Positions 5,000 to 12,802 of a stretch of 14,482 nt of DNA are shown piece by piece. Each line of letters opens with the position of its first letter. Within the stretch, counting starts at the first letter, position 1. The notes beneath the pieces are model-generated. The model saw only the letters and a list, made by a program, of their open reading frames with translations, did not search any database and had not been told where the DNA came from. The position numbers and the translations under genes are program-made. Origin of the DNA: Pseudomonadota bacterium (GTDB lineage Bacteria; Pseudomonadota; Alphaproteobacteria; Acetobacterales; Acetobacteraceae); the NCBI GenBank assembly GCA_021808985.1, contig JAKBAQ010000044.1, forward strand, positions 1 through 14,482, in the 5' to 3' direction.

Positions 5000-7105
5000 G
5001 TGCCGGGGGACCCGCGCTACGATATTCTGTTCGAATCTGTCCGCATCGGCCCTGTGGTTGCGAAAAACCGGTTTTTCCAGGTGCCGCACTGCAACGGCAT
5101 GGGCTACCGCGACCCCTCGGCTCTGGCGACCATGCGCGCCGTGAAGGCGCAGGGGGGCTGGGGTGTGGTGTGTTCCGAGCAGGCGGAAATTCACCCCAGC
5201 GCCGAGATCTGCCCTTTCATAGAGTTGCGCGTGTGGAGCGAGCAGGATGTGCCGATGCTGGCGCGCATCGCGGACTCCATTCATGCATATGACGCGCTGG
5301 CCGGCCTGCAACTCTGCCATAACGGCATGAACGCGCCGAATCTCTACTCCCGCGAAATCCCCATCGGGCCGGCGGATCTTCCCGTGTTCAGCGTTTTCAA
5401 CGATCCGGTCCAGGCCAGGGCGATGGACAAGGCGGACATTCGCGATCTGCGCAAATGGCACCGCGACGCGGCGCTGCGCGCCAGGCGCGCGGGGTATGAT
5501 ATCGTCTATGTCTATGCCGGCAAGCTGTTTGGCGGGCCGATGTTCTTTCTCTCCCGCCGCTTTAACACGCGCACCGACGAATATGGCGGCACACTTGAAA
5601 ACCGCGCCAGGCTGCTGAAGGAACTGATAGAGGACGTGAAGGACGCGGTGGGCGACACGATGGGTGTGGCCTGCCGCATCTCGATGGATGAGATGATCGG
5701 CGAGGAAGGCCTGCACGCCGCCGAGGCGCGCGAGGTGATCGCGCATCTGGCCGAGCTGCCGGATTTGTGGGACCTCACGCTCTCCAGCTGGGATAATGAC
5801 AGCCAGACCTCCCGCTTCGCCGAGGAGGCGTATCAGGAGCCGTTCGTGCTGGGGGTCAAGCAGCTCACGAGCAAGCCGGTCGTCGGCGTGGGGCGCTTCA
5901 CCTCGCCCGATACGATGGTGCGGATGATCCGCCAGGGCGTGCTGGACTGCATCGGCGCGGCGCGCCCCTCGATTGCCGACCCGTTTCTGCCGGAGAAGAT
6001 TCGCCAAGGCCGGATCGAGGATATTCGCGAATGCATCGGCTGCAACATCTGCGTCTCGGGCGACCATACGGCCTCCATCGTGCGCTGCACGCAGAACCCG
6101 GCGATGGGCGAGGAATGGCGGCGCGGCTGGCACCCTGAATATATACGGCCAAAGCAGAGCGAGGCCCGCGTGCTCGTCGTCGGCGCTGGCCCCGCGGGGC
6201 TGGAGGCGGCGATGATGCTTGGCCGGCGGGGCTATGCCGTGGCGCTGGCCGAGCGCGGCACGGTGCTGGGCGGGCGGCTGGCGCAAGAGCGCAAATTGCC
6301 CGGCCTCGCGGCCTGGGGGCGCGTGGCGGATTATCGCGCCGGGCAGCTCGCCACCATGGCGAATGTCGAAATCTTCTATGACAGCGAGCTGAGCGCGGAT
6401 GATATTCTGGGCTTCGGCTTCGCGCATGTGGTGCTGGCCACGGGCGCGCGCTGGCGGCGCGACACGGTGGCCCGCAACATGCTCTCTCCCGCGCCGCTCG
6501 GCGATGCCGAGATTTTCACCCCCGACGATCTGATGGCGGGCATGCGGCCAGCCGCGCGCGATGTGCTGCTCTATGACGATGACCATTACTACATGGGCGG
6601 CGTGCTGGCGGAACTGCTGGCGGGGGAGGGGTATCGGGTCACGCTCGTCACCCCCGCGGCCGAGGCCTCAAGCTGGACGCGCAACACCATGGAGCAGCAC
6701 CGCATCCAGGCCCGGCTCATTGAGCGCGGCGTGGCCATCCGCCCGCACCGCGTGCTGCGCGAGGCGGGGGGCGGGGCGGCGGTGCTGGCCTGCACCTATA
6801 CCGGGCGCACCGAACATGCCGGCTGCGCCGCCCTGGTGCTGGTGAGCGCGCGGCTGCCGGCGCATGGCCTGGCGCGCGCCTTGCTGGATAAATCTGAACA
6901 GTGGCGGGATGCCGGAATTCTCAGCGCGACCGCGATAGGCGACGCGCTGGCGCCTGGCACCATCGCCGCCGCGGTGTGGAGCGGGCGCCGCTACGCCGAG
7001 GAGCTGGATACGGCGCCAGACCCCGACGCACTGCCCTTCCGTCGCGAAGTGGCCGAGCTTCTGCCTTTCAACATCAGCGCTGTTTTGGCGCGGCAACCAG
7101 TCTAG
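5000..7105 (+). CDS. Trimethylamine dehydrogenase-family iron-sulfur flavoprotein (amine dehydrogenase)
   Basis: A 701-residue protein that follows trimethylamine dehydrogenase (TMADH) along its whole length. It has an N-terminal FMN barrel with QVPHC (C31, equivalent to the 6-S-cysteinyl-FMN cysteine), a [4Fe-4S] motif C345-x2-C348-x2-C351-x11-C363, and an ADP-binding Rossmann domain with GAGPAG (395-400). Y172, W264 and D267 match TMADH active-site residues Y169, W264 and D267. Other substrate-pocket positions differ: TMADH Y60, H172 and W355 correspond to Q61, K175 and D355. The gene should therefore act on an amine other than trimethylamine, passing electrons probably to an ETF not encoded here. 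GTG 5000 was chosen over GTG 4991 because GGAG (4988-4991) is spaced 8 nt before it and the N-terminus then aligns with TMADH. It leads a three-gene operon. Confidence 0.9.
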   Translation: MPGDPRYDILFESVRIGPVVAKNRFFQVPHCNGMGYRDPSALATMRAVKAQGGWGVVCSEQAEIHPSAEICPFIELRVWSEQDVPMLARIADSIHAYDALAGLQLCHNGMNAPNLYSREIPIGPADLPVFSVFNDPVQARAMDKADIRDLRKWHRDAALRARRAGYDIVYVYAGKLFGGPMFFLSRRFNTRTDEYGGTLENRARLLKELIEDVKDAVGDTMGVACRISMDEMIGEEGLHAAEAREVIAHLAELPDLWDLTLSSWDNDSQTSRFAEEAYQEPFVLGVKQLTSKPVVGVGRFTSPDTMVRMIRQGVLDCIGAARPSIADPFLPEKIRQGRIEDIRECIGCNICVSGDHTASIVRCTQNPAMGEEWRRGWHPEYIRPKQSEARVLVVGAGPAGLEAAMMLGRRGYAVALAERGTVLGGRLAQERKLPGLAAWGRVADYRAGQLATMANVEIFYDSELSADDILGFGFAHVVLATGARWRRDTVARNMLSPAPLGDAEIFTPDDLMAGMRPAARDVLLYDDDHYYMGGVLAELLAGEGYRVTLVTPAAEASSWTRNTMEQHRIQARLIERGVAIRPHRVLREAGGGAAVLACTYTGRTEHAGCAALVLVSARLPAHGLARALLDKSEQWRDAGILSATAIGDALAPGTIAAAVWSGRRYAEELDTAPDPDALPFRREVAELLPFNISAVLARQPV

Positions 7106-7116
7106 AGGATGAGCCC

Positions 7117-8511
7117 ATGGCGAGCATAGACACTGAACAACCGGTCAAGATAGAGCAACACACGATCTACCAGATCCCCACCGACCAGCGCCACGGCACA
7201 TGGCGCGATCTGTTCACCATCTGGTTCGGCTCCAACATCATGATGCTGACCATCGTGACCGGCGCGCTCGCCACCACGGTGTTCAAGCTGGACTTCATGA
7301 GCTCCTTCGGCGCCATCGCGCTGGGCAATCTCGTCGGCGCCATCTTCATGGCCCTGCACGCGGCGCAGGGGCCGCAGCTTGGCGTGCCGCAAATGGTGCA
7401 GACACGCGGCCAGTTCGGCACAATCGGCGCGGTGCTCGTGGTGGGCATCGTCATCATCATGTATGTCGGCTTCCTCGCCTCCAACATCGTGCTGGGCGGG
7501 CAGTCGCTCTTCACCATCATGCCCGGCGTCAACGAGCATCTGCTGATCATCTTCATCGCCGTGATCAGCGTGATCGCCACCATCTTCGGGCACGACCTCA
7601 TCCACGCCTATGCCCGCTTCCTCACCTGGGCATCGGGCCTCGCCCTGGTGGTCACGTTCGGGTGGATCGTGTTCATCCACGGCCTGCCCGCGAACTTCCT
7701 GCACATGAACAGCTACAGCACGGCTGGCTTCTTCAGCATGGTCTCCGTCGGCGCGCTGTGGCAGATCGCCTATGCGCCCTACGTGTCGGACTATTCGCGC
7801 TACATGCCGCATGACACGGGCGCCGTGCCGGCCTTCTGGGCTTCCTACTGGGGCTGCTCGCTCGGCTCCATCCTGCCCATGCTGCTGGGCGCGCTGCTCG
7901 GCCTCGTCGCCGCCAATGGCGACCCGGTGGGCGGGCTCACCACCTTCACCGGCGCGGCGGCGGTGCCCATCGTCGTCATCTTCTCCGTCGGCATCGCCGG
8001 CACCAACGCCATGAACCTCTATTGCGGCGTGCTCTCCACCATCACGCTCATCCACACTTTCTCCCCAAGCTGGAAGGCGGGGGCGATGGCGCGCGCCGTC
8101 ACGGCGGTCGCCATCACCGTCATCGGCCTGGTCATCGCGCTGTTCGCGGCGGGCAACTTCCTCACCAACTACACCAACTTCATCCTGCTCCTGCTCTATG
8201 TGCTGGTGCCGTGGACGGCCATCAACCTGGTGGATTTCTATCTCGTCCGCCATGGCGACTATGACGTGGCCGCCTTCTTCACGCCCGAGGGCGGCGTGTA
8301 TGGGCGCTTCAACAAGGTGGCGATCTTCTGCTACATCCTGGGCATCGCCATCCAGCTGCCCTTCGTATCCACCGCCATGTATACCGGCCCGATCGCCACG
8401 GCCCTGAACGGCGTGGATATTTCCTGGATCGTGGGGATCTGCGTCATCAGCCCGGTCTACTACTTCCTGGCCCGCAGGATGTCGCCAAAATCCACCAGGC
8501 TGGCGGCGTAG
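7117..8511 (+). CDS. NCS1-family permease (cytosine/purine/allantoin permease type)
   Basis: A 464-residue, strongly hydrophobic inner-membrane protein compatible with about 12 transmembrane helices. NCS1 family marks are RDLFTIWFGSNIMMLTIVTG at helix 1, GFLASNIVLGGQSL in the third-helix region, and the diagnostic DYSRYMP (residues 225-231). NCS1 carriers are cation symporters for nucleobases, hydantoins, allantoin, thiamine-type compounds and related N-heterocycles. Substrate cannot be read from the sequence. The ATG at 7117 is preceded by AGAGGA with suitable spacing, only 11 bp after the dehydrogenase stop, and the amidase follows 11 bp later, so the three genes form one operon. The context suggests it imports the compound whose breakdown the neighbours perform. 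Confidence 0.9.
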   Translation: MASIDTEQPVKIEQHTIYQIPTDQRHGTWRDLFTIWFGSNIMMLTIVTGALATTVFKLDFMSSFGAIALGNLVGAIFMALHAAQGPQLGVPQMVQTRGQFGTIGAVLVVGIVIIMYVGFLASNIVLGGQSLFTIMPGVNEHLLIIFIAVISVIATIFGHDLIHAYARFLTWASGLALVVTFGWIVFIHGLPANFLHMNSYSTAGFFSMVSVGALWQIAYAPYVSDYSRYMPHDTGAVPAFWASYWGCSLGSILPMLLGALLGLVAANGDPVGGLTTFTGAAAVPIVVIFSVGIAGTNAMNLYCGVLSTITLIHTFSPSWKAGAMARAVTAVAITVIGLVIALFAAGNFLTNYTNFILLLLYVLVPWTAINLVDFYLVRHGDYDVAAFFTPEGGVYGRFNKVAIFCYILGIAIQLPFVSTAMYTGPIATALNGVDISWIVGICVISPVYYFLARRMSPKSTRLAA

Positions 8512-8522
8512 GGCAGGGCCCG

Positions 8523-9305
8523 GTGCGTCTCGCCCTGTGGCAGAGCGAGGGGTTGCAGGTGGACAAGGCGGCCAATCTCGCCGCCTTGTCCCGCATGGCC
8601 AAGGCCGCCGCCATGGCCGGGGCGCAGATCATCCTCTGCCCGGAATGCTGGCTTTGCGGCTATAATCTCACCAAGGAGGCGCTGGCCAGCGCCGCCGAGC
8701 CGCAAGACGGCGCCGCGATGCGCGAGATCGCCGAGATCGCCGCGGCGAACGCCATCGCCATCGCCTACGGCTATGCCGAGCGCGATGGCGATGCGCTCTA
8801 CAACAGCGCCGCCGTCATGGGGCCGCGGGGGCTGCTCGGCCATTACCGCAAGGCGCATCTGTTCAGCGCCTTCGAGCATGAGCGCTACACCCCCGGCGAT
8901 TGTTTCGCGCCGCTCTTCTCCTATCGCGGCTGGCGGATCGGGCTGCTGATCTGCTACGATGTCGAATTCCCCGAAGCCATGCGCGGCCTCGCCCTGCAAG
9001 GGGCGGAGCTGGTCCTCATCCCCACCGCGCTGACACCCGAATACACCGCCGTGCCTGACCGCATCGTCCCCGCGCGGGCGGTGGAGAATCAGCTTTTCGT
9101 CGCCTATTGCAACCATGCCGGCGCGCAGAACGGGCTGGAATTCCTGGGCGGCTCCTGCCTCGCCGGCCCTTATGGCGAGAAGCTCGCCGCCGCGGGCGCG
9201 GGCGAGGCGCTGCTGGTCGCCGATATCTCCCACGCGATGCTGGAGCGCGCCGGCGCCATTTTCCCCTACCGGCGTGACCGCCGGCCAGAGCTTTATCAGC
9301 CCTGA
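8523..9305 (+). CDS. Nitrilase-superfamily amidase, DavA (5-aminopentanamidase)-like
   Basis: A 260-residue carbon-nitrogen hydrolase with the full catalytic set: E41 in CPECWLCGY, K110 in YRKAHLF and C144 in LLICYDVEFPE, plus a candidate fourth glutamate at E118 or E120. From recall, the sequence tracks Pseudomonas DavA closely, for example in IAYGYAERDGDALYNS, RAVENQLFVAY and the C-terminal FPYRRDRR segment. DavA hydrolyses 5-aminovaleramide to 5-aminovalerate and ammonia in lysine catabolism. Here there is no lysine monooxygenase beside it, so the natural amide may differ. The GTG start at 8523 is the only one that keeps the conserved MRLALWQ beginning; its Shine-Dalgarno is weak (AGGGC). 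It is the last gene of the plus-strand operon and converges on the aldehyde dehydrogenase with a 21-bp gap. Confidence 0.88.
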   Translation: MRLALWQSEGLQVDKAANLAALSRMAKAAAMAGAQIILCPECWLCGYNLTKEALASAAEPQDGAAMREIAEIAAANAIAIAYGYAERDGDALYNSAAVMGPRGLLGHYRKAHLFSAFEHERYTPGDCFAPLFSYRGWRIGLLICYDVEFPEAMRGLALQGAELVLIPTALTPEYTAVPDRIVPARAVENQLFVAYCNHAGAQNGLEFLGGSCLAGPYGEKLAAAGAGEALLVADISHAMLERAGAIFPYRRDRRPELYQP

Positions 9306-9330
9306 GCGCGCGGCCTGGCGGCGGGCTCAG
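9302..9330. terminator. Inverted repeat spanning the two convergent stop codons
   Basis: CTGAGC (9302-9307) and GCTCAG (9325-9330) are perfect complements around a GC-rich 17-nt loop. Each arm includes one of the opposing TGA stop codons. There is no T-run, so it is a weak candidate for a shared bidirectional terminator. Confidence 0.3.
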
Positions 9331-10823
9331 CCCGCATATTTTACCCACACCGTTTTCAGCGCCGTGAATTTATCCAACGCGTGCAGCGAGAGATCGCGCC
9401 CGAAGCCCGATTGCCGGTTGCCGCCGAATGGCGTCTGCGGGCTGAGCGCGTCCACCGTGTTCACCGATACGGTGCCCACCCGCAGCCGCCCGGCCACGCG
9501 CAGCGCGCGGTCGAGATCGGCGGTCCATACCGAGGCGGCAAGGCCGTAAATGCTGTCATTGGCCAGGCGGATCGCCTCTTCCTCGCTGTCGAAGGGAATG
9601 ATGGAGAGCACCGGCCCGAAAATCTCCTCCCTGGCGAGCGGCGATGCGGGGTCTACATCGTCAAAAATGGTCGGCTGCATGAAGGCGCCGCCCGGATGCA
9701 CCAGAGCCGCCGCCCCGCCGGCAACCAGCCGGCCATGGCTTTTCCCCGCCTCCACATGGCCCAGCACATGGGCGAGGTGCGCGCCATCCACCAGGCTGCC
9801 CATCTTCGTGGCCGGATGCAGCGGGTTGCCGGGCTGCATGGCGGCGGCCTGCGCGGCCAGCCGCTCCACGAATTGCGCCTGGATGCGCCGCTCCACCAGC
9901 AGCCGCGCATTCGCCGAGCATACCTGCCCGGCATTGAAGAAAATCCCGAAAGCGGCCATGGCGGCGGCTTCGTCCAGGTTTCTGGCGTCGGCGAAGATCA
10001 GGTTCGGGCTCTTGCCACCAAGCTCCAGCCACACCTGCTTCAGGTTTGACTGGCCGGAATACCCCATCAACGCCCGGCCGGTGCGCGTGGAGCCGGTGAA
10101 GGCCAGGCAATCCACATCGTCATGCAGCGCCAGCGCCTTGCCGGCGCCGCCGCCATGGCCGGTTACGACATTCAGCACGCCATCGGGCAAGCCGGCCTCG
10201 CGGGCCAGCTCCGCGAGGCGCAGGGCCGTGAACGGCGAGCGCTCCGATGGCTTGAGCACCACGGAATTGCCCGCCGCGAGTGCCGGGGCGCATTTCCAGG
10301 CCGCCATGTCGAACGGGAAGTTCCACGGGATGATGGCGCCGACAACCCCCAGCGGCACGCGCCGGACCATCGCCAGATTCCCCTCGCCAACCGGGGCGAT
10401 CTCATCCGCCACCTTGTCGATCGCCTCGGCATAATAGCGCCACACGGCGGCCGCGCCGGGAATGTCGATCGTCGCGGCCTCCTGCACGGGCTTGCCCATG
10501 TCGAGCGATTCGATCAGCGCCAGCTCATCGCCATGCCGCGAAATGAGCTCGGCCAGGCGCAGCAGCACCTCGCGCCGGGCGGAGGGGGATTGCCCGGCCC
10601 AGCGCCGGTCCTCGAAGGCCAGCCGCGCGGCGTTCACGGCGCGGTCAATATCCTCACCCTCGCCCAGCGCATAGGCGCCCAGTGTTTCCCCCGTGGCGGG
10701 GTTCGCCTTTGCAACCCGCGCGCCGCTGGCGGCATCGCTAAACCGCCCATCGATGAAGAGTTGCGAATGAAGCCGCGCCGACGCGGCGAGAGATTGCCAA
10801 TCTTCTTGTGTTTTCAGTGTCAT
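9327..10823 (-). CDS. Aldehyde dehydrogenase, PuuC-like (gamma-glutamyl-gamma-aminobutyraldehyde dehydrogenase type)
   Basis: A 498-residue NAD(P)+-dependent aldehyde dehydrogenase of standard length. Catalytic residues are all present: N168 in PWNFP, K191 in KPSE, E267 in LELGGK and the nucleophile C302 in GQVCSAN. By recall it resembles E. coli PuuC from end to end, including the YYAEAIDKV segment and the C-terminal GRDLSLHALDKFTALKTVW, so it belongs with aminoaldehyde dehydrogenases. It would oxidise an amino-, amido- or semialdehyde to the acid, which fits a product of the amine dehydrogenase operon converging on it. The ATG at 10823 has no strong Shine-Dalgarno. It lies 87 bp downstream of the second LysR gene on the same strand, so it may have its own promoter in that gap or be read through from lysR. 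Confidence 0.93.
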   Translation of the reverse strand: MTLKTQEDWQSLAASARLHSQLFIDGRFSDAASGARVAKANPATGETLGAYALGEGEDIDRAVNAARLAFEDRRWAGQSPSARREVLLRLAELISRHGDELALIESLDMGKPVQEAATIDIPGAAAVWRYYAEAIDKVADEIAPVGEGNLAMVRRVPLGVVGAIIPWNFPFDMAAWKCAPALAAGNSVVLKPSERSPFTALRLAELAREAGLPDGVLNVVTGHGGGAGKALALHDDVDCLAFTGSTRTGRALMGYSGQSNLKQVWLELGGKSPNLIFADARNLDEAAAMAAFGIFFNAGQVCSANARLLVERRIQAQFVERLAAQAAAMQPGNPLHPATKMGSLVDGAHLAHVLGHVEAGKSHGRLVAGGAAALVHPGGAFMQPTIFDDVDPASPLAREEIFGPVLSIIPFDSEEEAIRLANDSIYGLAASVWTADLDRALRVAGRLRVGTVSVNTVDALSPQTPFGGNRQSGFGRDLSLHALDKFTALKTVWVKYAG

Positions 10824-10910
10824 GGCGTGCAGCCTACACGAAGCGGCCAGCCGCGTTGCATATGATTTGCCGAGGCAGAAGCCAAATTTTCCCGTGCGCG
10901 GGGCAGGGGG

Positions 10911-11819
10911 CTACACCACGCTCGCGCGCAGGCATTCAAGCGCGCGGGCAATCACCTGCCGGTTTTCATTGTTGGCGCGCCAATACATCGTCACCATCGC
11001 GCCGCTTGTGAAGGAGATGGGAATGATGCGCAGCAAATTCATGCGCTGGAAGCGGATGGCGGCGCGGTGCGAGGCCGTGCCGAGCAATTCCGAATTCTGC
11101 AGCAGGGTGATGTTGAGGATGGCGGAATTCGACTCCACGCAATAGCGCGGCATGGTGTGCCTGGCGGCGGCCAGCGCATTGTTGAGGGCGCTGCGCGTGG
11201 GCGTGCCCTCTGGCCAGACAATCCATGGATAAGCGAGCACATCCTCCCAGCTGACGGATTTGCGCCCCGCCAGAGGGTGCTTGTGCCCGGCGACGAACTC
11301 CACCGGGTCCTGATACAGCGTCTCGGCCTGAAAATCCTCCTCGGCCAGGGAAACCGCCGCGCGCCCCACCAGAATATCAACCTCCCCATGCCGCAGCTGG
11401 GGGATCAGCCGGTCCATCGTGTCTTCCCGCACGCGCACCTGCGCGCTGGGCATTGTCTTCAGCAGGCGCGTGATGGCGAGCGGCACGAGATCGGACGCCG
11501 ATACGCCGGAGGTGCCGATGGTAACCAGGCCGCCGCCGCCATCATGCAGCGCCCGCATGTCGTCGCGCGCGCAATCCAGATGCCCCAATATGCGGCGTGA
11601 ATGTTCTATCAGCGCCTCGCCATAGGGTGTCGGCCTCAGGCCGCGCACATGGCGCTCAAACAGCGGCAGCTGGAGGTCATCCTCCAGATCCTTGAGCCAC
11701 TTTGACAAAGCCGGCTGCGTGGTGTTCAGCGCCTCGGCTGACTGGCTCAGATTGCCGGTTTCAGCGACGCAGAGCAGCATCTGCAAATGCCGCAGTTTCA
11801 GCCTTTGTGTCCAGTCCAT
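10911..11819 (-). CDS. LysR-family transcriptional regulator 2, divergent from the gentisate genes
   Basis: A 302-residue LysR protein. The N-terminal helix-turn-helix runs from LKLRHLQMLLCVAETGNLSQ to TTQPALSKWLKDLE (about residues 8-46), followed by LRPTPYGEALIEHSRRIL and an effector domain from about residue 90. The helix-turn-helix wording is close to the GbpR/PcaQ branch of LysR regulators, some of which control aromatic acid catabolism. ATG 11819 was chosen because GGAGG (11830-11834) precedes it by 10 nt and it begins the conserved domain; a longer TTG start at 11864 adds 15 unrelated residues. It is divergent from the FAH, isomerase and monooxygenase genes, the classic layout for a LysR activator and its target operon. 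A gentisate-pathway compound is the likely inducer, by inference. Confidence 0.92.
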   Translation of the reverse strand: MDWTQRLKLRHLQMLLCVAETGNLSQSAEALNTTQPALSKWLKDLEDDLQLPLFERHVRGLRPTPYGEALIEHSRRILGHLDCARDDMRALHDGGGGLVTIGTSGVSASDLVPLAITRLLKTMPSAQVRVREDTMDRLIPQLRHGEVDILVGRAAVSLAEEDFQAETLYQDPVEFVAGHKHPLAGRKSVSWEDVLAYPWIVWPEGTPTRSALNNALAAARHTMPRYCVESNSAILNITLLQNSELLGTASHRAAIRFQRMNLLRIIPISFTSGAMVTMYWRANNENRQVIARALECLRASVV

Positions 11820-11880
11820 GGCCGGCGAGCCTCCATCATACCAAAAAACATATAGATAAGACAAATTTACGATTTCTAAG

Positions 11881-11901
11881 ATATACCGTCCAGCGCTATA
11901 T
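11881..11901. promoter_or_regulatory. Candidate LysR2 operator dyad
   Basis: ATATACCG (11881-11888) and CGCTATAT (11894-11901) are inverted copies matching at seven of eight positions around a TCCAG centre. It overlaps the expected -35 region of a plus-strand promoter with -10 GATAAT at 11914-11919. It lies 62 bp upstream of lysR2 on the other strand, so it could serve both activation and autoregulation. Confidence 0.45.
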
Positions 11902-11960
11902 GGTCCCTGTCAGGATAATGTTCCGCCTCAAGGCGCGGCGGATGGAAACCAGGAAACGCC

Positions 11961-12059
11961 ATGAATGAAAGTACCGCGACAACCGCTTACGGCAATTGCG
12001 CCCCCGCAATCATCCCGCCCCGGCCATGCCGGTTTCCCGTATGCATGACACCTACCTAA
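11961..12059 (+). CDS. Small ORF (32 aa), possible leader peptide upstream of the gentisate operon
   Basis: ATG 11961 is preceded by AGGA (11951-11954) with a 6-nt spacing, a better ribosome-binding site than the FAH gene has. The reading frame runs 32 codons to TAA at 12057-12059, beginning MNESTATTAYGNC and ending in a proline- and cysteine-containing stretch (C13, C23, C28). The stop lies 19 nt before the FAH start. A GC hairpin CCGGC-CAT-GCCGG (12020-12032) followed by TTT lies inside it. A small inverted repeat AAAAC/GTTTT (12058-12071) brackets the GAGG of the next gene. This may be a leader peptide coupling translation, a remnant of a deleted gene, or chance. I recognise no family. Confidence 0.35.
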   Translation: MNESTATTAYGNCAPAIIPPRPCRFPVCMTPT

Positions 12060-12078
12060 AACCGAGGTTTTTCAATCC

Positions 12079-12777
12079 ATGAACTATGTTTTCCCGCCTG
12101 AAGATCCCATCGCCGTTCCCGTCGTGGGCTCTGATGCCCTGTTTCCCGTGCGGCGCGTCTATTGCGTTGGCCGCAACTACGCCGCCCATGCGCGCGAAAT
12201 GGGCTTCGACCCCGACCGCGAGCCGCCTTTCTTTTTCTGCAAGCCGGACAACGCCATCGTGCCCGCCGCTTATGGCGAGGTCCTGGAACTCGCATATCCC
12301 GCCGAGACGAATAACTACCATTATGAGGCTGAGCTGGTGGCGGTCATCGGCCAGGGTGGGAGCAACATCGCGCTGGAGCAGGCGCTGAGCCATGTGTGGG
12401 GCTATGCCGTGGGGCTGGATATGACCCGCCGCGACCTGCAGATGAAAATGCGGGAAATGGGCCGCCCGTGGGAGATCGGCAAGGCGTTCGACCATTCCGC
12501 GCCGATCGGGCCAATCCACCCGGCGAGCGCTGTCGGACATTTTGAAAATGGCGGCATCTGGCTGACGGTAAACGGCCAGAGCCGGCAGAAGAGCGATGTC
12601 GCCAACCTGATCTGGTCGGTGGCCGAAACCGTCTCCTATCTCTCGCGCTTTTTCCGCCTGGAGCCGGGCGACGTGATCTTCACCGGCACGCCCGAAGGGG
12701 TTGGCGCGCTCACGCGCGGCGATCTCATGAGTGTCGGCATAGAGCGGCTGGGTGAGCTGCGGGTCAAGATCGTCTGA
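12079..12777 (+). CDS. nagK: Fumarylacetoacetate hydrolase-family protein, probable fumarylpyruvate hydrolase
   Basis: A 232-residue member of the FAH family in the short FAHD1/NagK class. It shows VYCVGRNYAAHAREMGFDP (H37), KPDNAIVP, the metal-binding YHYEAELV (E83, E85) and GLDMTRRDLQ (D114), and the C-terminal IFTGTPEGVGAL. Fumarylpyruvate hydrolase splits fumarylpyruvate to fumarate and pyruvate, the last step of the gentisate pathway. Members of this class also act on acylpyruvates or oxaloacetate, so the specific role rests on its neighbours, an isomerase and a 3-hydroxybenzoate hydroxylase-like enzyme. The ATG start matches the usual N-terminus; GAGG (12064-12067) is rather distant at 11 nt. 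The next gene follows after a 25-bp gap, indicating an operon. Confidence 0.85.
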   Translation: MNYVFPPEDPIAVPVVGSDALFPVRRVYCVGRNYAAHAREMGFDPDREPPFFFCKPDNAIVPAAYGEVLELAYPAETNNYHYEAELVAVIGQGGSNIALEQALSHVWGYAVGLDMTRRDLQMKMREMGRPWEIGKAFDHSAPIGPIHPASAVGHFENGGIWLTVNGQSRQKSDVANLIWSVAETVSYLSRFFRLEPGDVIFTGTPEGVGALTRGDLMSVGIERLGELRVKIV

Positions 12778-12802
12778 GCCGCGCCCTGAAGAGGAAATAA
12801 GA

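Larger units (their letters stand above)
11820..12078. promoter_or_regulatory. Divergent intergenic region between lysR2 and the gentisate operon
   Basis: This 259-bp gap contains an AT-rich half next to lysR2 and a GC-rich half next to the FAH gene. A dyad at 11881-11901 is a candidate LysR2 operator. A -10-like GATAAT (11914-11919) lies just downstream without a good -35, fitting an activator-dependent plus-strand promoter. The remainder holds a 32-codon ORF with its own ribosome-binding site (11961-12059). Confidence 0.45.

Noticed and set aside
4886..6586. 566-codon open frame on the minus strand
   Set aside because: It lies antisense to the TMADH-like gene, whose domains and motifs are unmistakable. 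The product is histidine- and arginine-rich with no recognisable domain, as expected of a GC-rich shadow frame.
6901..7116. N-terminal extension of the permease frame
   Set aside because: It overlaps the end of the dehydrogenase gene. ATG 7117 has a good ribosome-binding site and starts the NCS1-like sequence.
7102..8253. 383-codon open frame on the minus strand
   Set aside because: Antisense to the NCS1 permease. The product is dominated by D, E, H and G, the mirror of hydrophobic codons, with no domain.
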